Shown here one piece after another: positions 8,031 to 16,478 of a stretch of 64,000 bases of DNA. Below the pieces are notes generated by a model, which was not told where the DNA came from, ran no database searches, and saw only the letters and a list, made by a program, of their open reading frames with translations. The stretch spans positions 225,684 to 289,683 of the forward strand of contig JAIQFQ010000003.1 in the NCBI GenBank assembly GCA_020073245.1, written 5' to 3'. The translations under genes were made by a program, and so were the position numbers. Origin of the DNA: Terriglobia bacterium (GTDB taxonomy: Bacteria; Acidobacteriota; Thermoanaerobaculia; Thermoanaerobaculales; Thermoanaerobaculaceae). Positions within the stretch are counted from its first letter, which is position 1, and the number at the start of each line of letters is the position of its first letter.

Positions 8031-9842
8031 ATGGCGAAACTCACGATCCTTGTTGCGGATCACGAAGAGGCCCGCCGCAGGGACCTCGCCAGGGGACTTG
8101 CTTCATTCGGCTACGAGGTCATCGCGGCCGCCGACGCCGCTGAGGGACATCGCTTCGCGACCGGCCTCAAACTCGACGTCGTCGTGACTGAACCGGCTCT
8201 CAGCGATGGTCTTGGGCTGCCTGTACCTGAGGAGGACGCCGAGGGTCCTCTTCGAATCCTGCTCACGACCGAGGAGAGCGGGGAGGTGCCGGAAACGGTC
8301 GTCATCCCGACGGTCGGCCTGACGTCGGAAGCGATTCTGCGCAAGCTCCGCACGGCGTTGGTCGGACGAGAGCTTGGGCTCGGGACCGACCCCCAACTCA
8401 CCGCTCTCGAAGGAGATCTTCAGAGGCTACCCGCCCTGGAACTGCTGCCGACGCTCCAGCGGTCGGGTGTGACGGGGTGCGTCGTGCTCGGTGGGGGTGA
8501 CATCGCTCTCGAAGGAGGGGAAGTTGTCGCCGCACGAGCGGACGGCGCGCAGGGCGTGAAGGCGTTCGTGCGAATTGCGCGCGCCGCGTCAGGAGCCTTC
8601 CGCGTTGTCATCGGGTCGGCCGGCGTGCCGCGCGAATTGTCGCTCGACCTGCTCAGCCTGATGGCGCTCGCCCTAGAGGATCGGCCCCGGTACGACGAGG
8701 CCCTTGCGAGGCTCCCGGATCTGGCGAGCCGGCCGCGCCTGGTCATCGGGCCCGCTTTCTTTGCGACGCAGTTCAGCCCGGGCCAGCAGCAGGTCCTCGC
8801 GGCCGTTCAGGGCGGTGGCACGATCCGGAAGATCCTGGACGAGGTCCCCGAACCTGACGGGTCCGTGCTGACGGAGATCGCTCACCTCCAGGAGCTCGGC
8901 TTCCTCGTCTTCGATCCGGCGGAGATCAACGTGCGGATCGTCACCGACTCGACCGCTGACCTCCCCCCGGAGATTGCTGCGCGCTACGGGATTCAGGTGG
9001 TCCCGCTCTCGGTTCACCTAGGTGGGGAGATCCTCAGGGACGGGATCGACCTCAAACCGTCCGAATTCTTCATGCGTGTCAGGAAGAGCAAGGGTCGTTG
9101 GCCGGAGACCATGCCCCCGACCAAGGCCGAGTTTCTCGCCGCCTACAGAGCGATCCTGGCCCGCGACGACGTCGTGTCCCTGCACCTCTCCTCGCGTCTT
9201 TCGAGAACCTTCGAGCATGCCCGCGAAGCGGCGGATGAGGGAGCGGAGGAATTCCGACGCGCGCGCAGCGACGGGACGCCTGAGATCGAGGTTGTCGACA
9301 GTACCCAGGTCAGCAGTGGCCTCATGCTCCTCGCGGTTCTGGCAGCTCGCATGGCCAGGCGACGCCTTTCCGCCAAGGAGATTCGCCTCCGGATCGAAGC
9401 GATCCTGCCGCGCGTTCACGCCTTGTTCGTGGTGGATGACCTCGACTTCCTCTCCCGCAGCAGCCGCATCAAGGGAACGCAGGCCCTCTTCGGCGGCCTG
9501 TTCGGGATAAAGCCGATCCTCGGCATCGTGAAAGGCGAGGTGGTCCCGGTCGAACGGATCCGCGGCGGGGCCAACGCATGCACCCGAATCGTCGAACTGC
9601 TGAGGGACCGAGTGGACGTTGACAAGCCGGTGTTGGCATGCATCGGCCAGGCCGCAGCGCCGCAGCTTGCGGCTCGTCTTCGAGACCTGGTCCGAGAGGG
9701 GTTCGAGGTTGCCGACCTCCTGGAAAACGAGATTGGCCCCGCCGTGGGAGCGCACGTTGGGCCAGGCTGCGTCGGCGCCGCCATTGTACAGCCCACGGAC
9801 GAGGAGCTCGCGTTGATCGGGCCTGCGGCCTCGGTGGTCTAA
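8031..9842 (+). CDS. pseudo-receiver / DUF4388-like / DegV fusion
   Basis: This 603-residue protein appears to have three parts. Residues 1-115 look like a response-regulator receiver (ILVADHEEARR start), but the phospho-acceptor position is Glu54 in DVVVTEP and the usual C-terminal Lys is absent, so it is likely a pseudo-receiver. Residues about 120-290 resemble the DUF4388/PatA-type helical domain. Residues about 300-603 are a DegV fatty-acid-binding domain (RIVTDSTADLP, PETMPPTKAEF, SLHLSSRLSRTFEHA). DegV/FakB proteins present fatty acids to the kinase FakA in Firmicutes; no FakA gene is in the window. The ATG at 8031 follows the divergent promoter at 7950. The fused sensor-like front end suggests lipid binding coupled to signalling. 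Confidence 0.8.
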   Translation: MAKLTILVADHEEARRRDLARGLASFGYEVIAAADAAEGHRFATGLKLDVVVTEPALSDGLGLPVPEEDAEGPLRILLTTEESGEVPETVVIPTVGLTSEAILRKLRTALVGRELGLGTDPQLTALEGDLQRLPALELLPTLQRSGVTGCVVLGGGDIALEGGEVVAARADGAQGVKAFVRIARAASGAFRVVIGSAGVPRELSLDLLSLMALALEDRPRYDEALARLPDLASRPRLVIGPAFFATQFSPGQQQVLAAVQGGGTIRKILDEVPEPDGSVLTEIAHLQELGFLVFDPAEINVRIVTDSTADLPPEIAARYGIQVVPLSVHLGGEILRDGIDLKPSEFFMRVRKSKGRWPETMPPTKAEFLAAYRAILARDDVVSLHLSSRLSRTFEHAREAADEGAEEFRRARSDGTPEIEVVDSTQVSSGLMLLAVLAARMARRRLSAKEIRLRIEAILPRVHALFVVDDLDFLSRSSRIKGTQALFGGLFGIKPILGIVKGEVVPVERIRGGANACTRIVELLRDRVDVDKPVLACIGQAAAPQLAARLRDLVREGFEVADLLENEIGPAVGAHVGPGCVGAAIVQPTDEELALIGPAASVV

Positions 9843-9873
9843 TCCGCAACCCCGTCTCTCACCCTCGCGTTTC

Positions 9874-11739
<1,866 letters not shown>

Positions 11740-11794
11740 GATTCCTCCCTCGCCCCCTGAGCACGAACGCCCACATTGTCCGGAGGCGCCCGCG

Positions 11795-11800
11795 ATTGTA
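11795..11800 (-). promoter_or_regulatory. putative -10 box of the aspartase gene
   Basis: TACAAT on the minus strand lies about 55 nt upstream of the ATG, which itself has a good Shine-Dalgarno. No clear -35 box was identified. Confidence 0.35.
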
Positions 11801-11939
11801 ACGGCTCGGATTCGGCCTTCGGACTTGCGCCATGACCGAGGCTTCCGCTACGGTTGGCTGCGACTCGGCACCGTTGGAAGAATTTCGGCCGAACCCGACG
11901 TTTGCCTCTCGGGAGGTGTGATCTGGAGCGGCGTATTTG

Positions 11940-12758
11940 ATGATGACCAACGAACTGAACGCGGTCGTGGCTGGGAGGATCGAGGTGGCGCCCGGTCTCC
12001 TGATCCTGCGGGTTTCGCCGGTGGGGTGGGAGCTGCCCCCGTTCAGACCGGGCCAATTCGCGGTCCTCGGCCTCCCGCCCGAGGTGCCCCGGCACCCCTT
12101 TGCCGATTCGAGCGACGAGCCCGCACCCAAACCGGGAGCTCTCATCCGCCGTTCGTACTCGATAGCGTCGTCCTCGGCGGAAAGGCAGTACCTCGAGTTC
12201 TACCTCACCCTCGTGCGTTCGGGCTCGCTGACGCCGCGACTGTTCGCGCTGAAGCTCGGCGACCGGCTCTGGCTGGGCCCGAAGCTCACGGGGGTGTTCA
12301 CCTTCGATCAGGCACCCGCTGAGGCAAACCTGGTCATGATCGCCACGGGGACGGGGCTCGCGCCCTACATGAGCCAGCTCCGCAGCGACCTCAAGAGCGA
12401 CCACCCGCGGCGGATCGCGGTCTTGCATGGTGCGCGGCACTCGTGGGATCTCGGTTACCGGGCCGAGCTGGTCACGATGCAGAGGCTGTGCCCCAGCCTG
12501 AGCTACGTGACCACGGTGTCCCGCCCGGATGAGGAGCCGGTACCGTGGGGCGGAGAGACCGGCTACGTGCAGGATCTCTGGGCCAGACGATGCCTCGACC
12601 GCGCGTGGGGGTTCCGTCCCCAGCCTTCCAACGCCCACGTCTTCCTTTGTGGGAACCCGGAGATGGTGGACGCCATGACCGGTATCCTGGTTGCGGAAGG
12701 GTTCCGAGAGCACTCCCGGTCGAAGCCGGGCGAGATCCACGCAGAGAAGTTCTGGTGA
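11940..12758 (+). CDS. fpr: ferredoxin/flavodoxin-NADP+ reductase
   Basis: This 272-residue flavoprotein has an N-terminal FAD barrel (FRPGQFAVLGLP, then RRSYSIASS for FAD binding) and a C-terminal NADP domain (ATGTGLAPYMSQL, FLCGNPEMVDAM), ending in the aromatic residue of HAEKFW. It shuttles electrons between NADPH and ferredoxin or flavodoxin. Three start codons are adjacent (TTG-ATG-ATG); the ATG at 11940 is chosen because a GGAG lies 11 nt upstream. There is an insertion with several prolines (residues about 45-65) between the barrel strands before RRSYS. No ferredoxin gene is next to it. Confidence 0.9.
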   Translation: MMTNELNAVVAGRIEVAPGLLILRVSPVGWELPPFRPGQFAVLGLPPEVPRHPFADSSDEPAPKPGALIRRSYSIASSSAERQYLEFYLTLVRSGSLTPRLFALKLGDRLWLGPKLTGVFTFDQAPAEANLVMIATGTGLAPYMSQLRSDLKSDHPRRIAVLHGARHSWDLGYRAELVTMQRLCPSLSYVTTVSRPDEEPVPWGGETGYVQDLWARRCLDRAWGFRPQPSNAHVFLCGNPEMVDAMTGILVAEGFREHSRSKPGEIHAEKFW

Positions 12759-12872
12759 GGCGGTGAGTCAGGGCCCTCGTTTGGGCGCTAGCCCTGGCCG
12801 ACCGAACGATAGATCATCATCAGCGCCCCGACCGCCGCACCTCCAGTCTCGCCGGCGGCTGACGGGAAGGGG

Positions 12873-13793
12873 ATGGGCCTTCGGGTGACAGTCGGCCACA
12901 CGCACCACGACTCCTTCGACGGCCAACTCAGGCGCCTCTCGGTCGCGCTGGGTCTGGCTGCAGCGTACATGGTGGCCGAGGTCGTCGGCGGCCTCGCGGC
13001 GAACTCGCTGGCGCTCCTGGCCGATGCCGGGCACATGCTCACCGACGTCGCGGCCCTCTCCCTCTCGCTGTTCGCCCTCTGGGTGGCGAGGCGACCGGCC
13101 TCCGCTCGGCGGACCTACGGCAACCGCCGCATCGAGGTCTTGGCCGCGCTGGCGAACGGGACGACCCTGATCGTCCTCGCGGTTCTCATCGTCGTGGAGG
13201 CGTGCCGTCGCTGGGCGCAGCCGCCCGCGGTGAAGGGCGGCCTCCTGCTCGTGATCGCGAGCGGCGGTCTGGTGGTCAACCTGATATCCCTGGCCGTCCT
13301 TCACCGAGAACGGAACGAGGGCCTGAACGTGCGCGGAGCCTGGCTGCACGTCTTGACCGACGCGCTCGGAAGCGTGCAAGCGATTGTGGCGGGAGTGCTG
13401 ATCAGCGCCCTGGGATGGTTCTGGGCAGATCCGGCGGCCTCGGTCCTCATCGGAGGGCTCGTTATCGTTTCGGCCTGGAGCCTGGTCCGTGAATCGCTCG
13501 ACGTGCTGATGGAAGCGGTCCCGAGGGGGATCGACCTGGCGGAGGTCGAGCGCGCGATCGGAGCCATCGATGGTGTCGCGGCGGTCCATGACCTGCACGT
13601 CTGGACGATCACGAGCGGTTTCGTGGCTCTCTCGGCACACGTCACCGTCCTGTCTGACTCCGACACGGAGGTGCTCTGGCGTATCAGGGAGGCGCTCCGT
13701 GACCGTTTCGGGATCGAGCACTCGACGATCCAGGTCGAACAGAGCCAGCATCCGCAGGCTATCGGGGTCGGGCGCGGCGAGCCTCGTTCCTAG
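12873..13793 (+). CDS. cation diffusion facilitator (Zn/Co/Cd exporter, CzcD/ZitB-like)
   Basis: This 306-residue protein has six transmembrane helices and a cytoplasmic C-terminal domain. The zinc site signature is present in helices 2 and 5: LLADAGHMLTD gives the Asp and His ligands, and WLHVLTDALGS the second pair. The N terminus has a short His segment (GHTHHD). The family exchanges cytoplasmic Zn2+ or related ions for protons. The start at 12873 is directly preceded by GGAAGGGG; a GTG four codons in is possible. It neighbours, in convergent orientation, a protein with two metal-binding-type CxxC modules. Confidence 0.9.
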   Translation: MGLRVTVGHTHHDSFDGQLRRLSVALGLAAAYMVAEVVGGLAANSLALLADAGHMLTDVAALSLSLFALWVARRPASARRTYGNRRIEVLAALANGTTLIVLAVLIVVEACRRWAQPPAVKGGLLLVIASGGLVVNLISLAVLHRERNEGLNVRGAWLHVLTDALGSVQAIVAGVLISALGWFWADPAASVLIGGLVIVSAWSLVRESLDVLMEAVPRGIDLAEVERAIGAIDGVAAVHDLHVWTITSGFVALSAHVTVLSDSDTEVLWRIREALRDRFGIEHSTIQVEQSQHPQAIGVGRGEPRS

Positions 13794-13859
13794 CCGAGGA
13801 GTGCAAGCCTCTCCGATGCGGCCGGCGAAACCGGGGGACGGGCGATCTTGCCCGAAGCC

Positions 13860-13887
13860 TCAGGCGGTCGCGCTGGACCGCGCCTGA
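13860..13887. terminator. bulged hairpin between convergent genes
   Basis: TCAGGCG-GTC pairs with GAC-CGCGCCTGA across a short loop, with a two-base bulge. It lies between the converging CDF and YHS-type genes and could serve both, but there is no T-tract on either side. Confidence 0.3.
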
Positions 13888-13894
13888 CGGCGAG

Positions 13895-14335
13895 CTACTT
13901 CGCGGTCTCCTGTTCGCCGGGCATGACGGCTAGGTACTTTGCCGGGTCCGCGTCGAACTTCTTGACGCACATCTTGCAGCAGAACTGGACCGTCCGTCCC
14001 TTGTACTGAACCGAGACGGGCGCGCCCATGTCGCCCTCGCCCAGCTTCTCGCCGCTGACCGGGCACGTGGTCTGGACGTTCTCGAGCTGGACACCCTCCT
14101 TCTCGAAGACGGCGAAGTACTTTTCGGGATCCTTCCGGAACTCGGGCAGGCACTTGGCGCAGCAGAAGTAGATCCGCTGACCCTGGTAGTCGAGGTGGAC
14201 GCTCCGGTCGATCGGCGCTCCGGACACGGGGCACGTGGCTTGAGGCTTGGCCGCCGGCGCCTCCACCGCGAGTGCCACAGCTGCGCCCATGAGTGCGGTT
14301 GCGAGGATGGCGATCAGACATGGGTTCTTGCGCAT
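13895..14335 (-). CDS. exported protein with two tandem YHS/TRASH-like metal-binding modules
   Basis: The ATG at 14335 is preceded by GGAGGGACCG and gives a 146-residue protein with a signal peptide (IAILATALMGAAVALAVEA). Two repeats follow. Each starts with TCPVSG, has a Tyr-rich strand, then a paired-cysteine motif (YFCCAKCLPEF in the first, QFCCKMCVKKF in the second), and ends with DP-x-KY. This is the layout of YHS/TRASH-type domains that bind heavy metals. A role as periplasmic metal carrier or sensor beside the CDF exporter is inference. The frame extends upstream to 14404, but that part lacks a signal peptide or ribosome site. Confidence 0.75.
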   Translation of the reverse strand: MRKNPCLIAILATALMGAAVALAVEAPAAKPQATCPVSGAPIDRSVHLDYQGQRIYFCCAKCLPEFRKDPEKYFAVFEKEGVQLENVQTTCPVSGEKLGEGDMGAPVSVQYKGRTVQFCCKMCVKKFDADPAKYLAVMPGEQETAK

Positions 14336-14521
14336 CTCGGTCCCTCCGGGTGCCGACTCGTTCCTGTCGACTGCACGATAATGGCAGGGGGGCAATGCGC
14401 GCAAGAGCTGGCGGCCTCGTGGTCCACTGCGCCAGGCAGCGGCGCGAGCGACCCTCTCCCGGGGCGAGCTTCGGGCTCCTATCCTGTCCTGGTCGCAGAC
14501 CCCAACGGCCAGATCCGCGTG

Positions 14522-14527
14522 TAGACT
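14522..14527 (+). promoter_or_regulatory. -10 box adjacent to the PrsW start
   Basis: TAGACT followed by 8 nt and then the ATG. A transcript starting at the usual distance would be leaderless or nearly so. Confidence 0.45.
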
Positions 14528-14535
14528 CCTATCAG

Positions 14536-15561
14536 ATGGGAGATATGGTCAGGGTCGCCATCAGCCTCATGCCGGTGTTCCTCTTCCTCGTGGCCCTCTT
14601 TGCCCTCGACTCATTCAAGCTCGTCCGGCCTGGAAGCCTCGTGCGCGCCCTCCTGGCTGGCACCGTTGCCGGCGTCGCGTGCTTGCTCCTGGCCCGCGGG
14701 TTGGTGGCCTCGGCCCTCCTTGCACCGGCAACGTACTCGCGCTACCTGGCTCCCGTGACCGAGGAATGCGCGAAGGCCCTTTTCGTCGTCTTCCTGATCA
14801 GGAAGAAGCGCGTGGGGTTCATGGTGGACGCCGCAATCGTAGGGTTCGCGACCGGCGCAGGGTTTGCGACCGTCGAAAACCTGTACTACCTGCTCGCAGT
14901 GAGCGATCCCAACCTGTTGTTGTGGACCGTTCGCGGCTTCGGTACGGCGGTGCTGCACGGCGGCACGACCGCCATCCTCGGGATCGTCTCGAAGCTCCTC
15001 GCGGACATCTACGGCCACGAGAGGCCCCTGGTCTTCCTGCCCGGCTTTGGCGTTGCGGTAGCGTCGCATGCGCTCTTCAACAACGTCGTTCTGTGGTTCC
15101 CGCCACTCACCTTCACTCTCGCGATCCTGGTGTCGTTCCCGATTCTCATCCTGGCCGTGTTCGCGCGCAGCGAGAGAATCCTCCGCGAATGGCTCGAGGT
15201 CGGGTTCGGCTCCGACGTCGAAATCCTCGAGATGCTGCGCTCGGGCGAGGTCAAGGAAACCCGCATCGGCCTTTACCTGCGGACCCTCCGGGATCGCTTC
15301 CCGGGTGAGGTTCTCGCGGACATGCTCTGTTATCTCCAGATGTGGGTCGAGCTGTCGATCAAGGCGAAGGGTCGCCTCTTGCTCAGGGAGGCGGGACTCC
15401 CGCGGCCCGCAGATCCCGTCATCGCCGACCGCCTCGCCGAGCTGGCCTTTCTCGAGAAGAGCATCGGCGTGACGGGCCGCCTTGCCCTCGCCCCATTCCT
15501 CCACGGGGGCAGCCGCGGACAGTGGGAGGTCGAGATGCTCAGGCAGGGCGGCGGCCAGTGA
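14536..15561 (+). CDS. PrsW-family intramembrane metalloprotease
   Basis: This 341-residue protein has about seven to eight transmembrane helices. It carries the family's conserved polar motifs inside membrane segments: PVTEECAKALFV (the EExxK motif), ATVENLYYL, GTAVLHGGTTA and ASHALFNN. PrsW proteases cleave membrane-bound anti-sigma factors in Bacillus. Here the adjacent downstream genes encode a STAS protein and an anti-sigma-type kinase, though those are cytoplasmic. The C-terminal third (about residues 215-341) is a soluble helical extension not needed for catalysis. The start is supported by the -10 box 8 nt upstream; a second ATG lies three codons in. Confidence 0.85.
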   Translation: MGDMVRVAISLMPVFLFLVALFALDSFKLVRPGSLVRALLAGTVAGVACLLLARGLVASALLAPATYSRYLAPVTEECAKALFVVFLIRKKRVGFMVDAAIVGFATGAGFATVENLYYLLAVSDPNLLLWTVRGFGTAVLHGGTTAILGIVSKLLADIYGHERPLVFLPGFGVAVASHALFNNVVLWFPPLTFTLAILVSFPILILAVFARSERILREWLEVGFGSDVEILEMLRSGEVKETRIGLYLRTLRDRFPGEVLADMLCYLQMWVELSIKAKGRLLLREAGLPRPADPVIADRLAELAFLEKSIGVTGRLALAPFLHGGSRGQWEVEMLRQGGGQ

Positions 15562-15718
15562 CTACCGCCGCGCTTGCCAACTCGCCCGCGGCGCGGAATA
15601 ATCGTGGCCAAGCGAGACGGACGGCTTCCGGGGCGGGAGACGGTCGGCTGAACTCGGGAACCCTGCGAGGCACAGTTCGCGGATGAGCCGCTGAACAAGG
15701 CACGGTCTGGAGGAACGG

Positions 15719-16054
15719 GTGCTGGAACTCAACGAACGAGAGGAGCAGGGTTGGTCGGTCCTGGTCGTCAATGGTCGGCTCGATACCAAGACCGTTGAGA
15801 AGTTCTCGGCAACGTGCGCGACGTGTATCGACGCCAGCCGGGCCAACGTCGTGCTCGACCTTTCCGGGCTCGAATATGTCTCGAGCGCCGGTCTGAGCAG
15901 TATTCTGGGCGCGGCCAAGCGGGTCCAGGCGCGCAGCGGGCGCCTCGCCGTCGCGGGGCTCAGGGGCCTCGTCAAAGAGATCTTCGCCATTTCCGGTTTT
16001 GAGACCGTCTTGCCGACCTACCCCGACGTTGAAACCGCCATCAAGAATTCCTAG
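15719..16054 (+). CDS. STAS-domain anti-sigma-factor antagonist
   Basis: This is a 111-residue single STAS domain starting at GTG 15719 with CTGGAGGAAC upstream. The phosphorylatable serine lies in the motif LEYVSSAGLSSIL (Ser56 is the equivalent of the SpoIIAA site). It should bind the partner kinase encoded immediately downstream and be inactivated by phosphorylation. Its 3' end overlaps the start region of that kinase gene, a classic antagonist/kinase pair. No sigma-B-type factor gene is adjacent, so the target may lie elsewhere or the pair may regulate something else. Confidence 0.88.
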   Translation: MLELNEREEQGWSVLVVNGRLDTKTVEKFSATCATCIDASRANVVLDLSGLEYVSSAGLSSILGAAKRVQARSGRLAVAGLRGLVKEIFAISGFETVLPTYPDVETAIKNS

Positions 16055-16478
16055 CAACGCCGCCGAGCTCGAGCGGTGCAGATTCCCTGCCAAGCCGGAG
16101 GAAGTGGGGCGCGTCATCGAGTTCGTTGCCGGGCTCGTTGGCAGGGCGGGGCTTGCCGCCGACCGGACGCTTCGACTGGAGCTTGCCATAGAGGAGTGGG
16201 TGGTGAACCTGTGCGTCCATGCCTACCCTGAACGGGATGGGGAGATCGAGGTCGCGGTGCGGAAGGGGAGCGGGGAGCTTCTGATCGAGATCATCGACGA
16301 CGGCCCTCCGTTCGACCCCACCGCATCGGAAGAGCCGGACGTCGCCCTGCCACTCGATCAGCGCGAGCCGGGAGGGCTTGGCCTCGTGCTCATCCGCCGG
16401 ATGGTGGACGACGTGCGCTACTCCAGGGACGGCGGGCGCAACATCGTCACGCTCGCGGTCGCCGTGCGTCAGTCGTAG
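16029..16478 (+). CDS. anti-sigma regulatory serine kinase (RsbW/HATPase_c_2-like)
   Basis: This is a compact GHKL ATPase of about 150 residues. The N-box is ELAIEEWVVNLCVHAY and the G1 box DDGPPFDP; the G2-like box is PGGLGLVLIRRMVD, and it ends with a strand GGRNIVTL. This is the layout of RsbW/SpoIIAB-type kinases that phosphorylate a STAS antagonist. The start is uncertain: the frame is open from 15999, and TTG 16029 gives a reasonable N terminus overlapping the STAS gene by 26 bases. The 3' end overlaps the convergent protease gene by ten bases. Confidence 0.8.
   Translation: MKPPSRIPSNAAELERCRFPAKPEEVGRVIEFVAGLVGRAGLAADRTLRLELAIEEWVVNLCVHAYPERDGEIEVAVRKGSGELLIEIIDDGPPFDPTASEEPDVALPLDQREPGGLGLVLIRRMVDDVRYSRDGGRNIVTLAVAVRQS

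Noticed and set aside
12769..12796. CAGGGC...GCCCTG inverted repeat after the ferredoxin reductase gene
   Set aside because: Only six pairs with a 16-base loop and no T-tract; not better than expected in GC-rich DNA.
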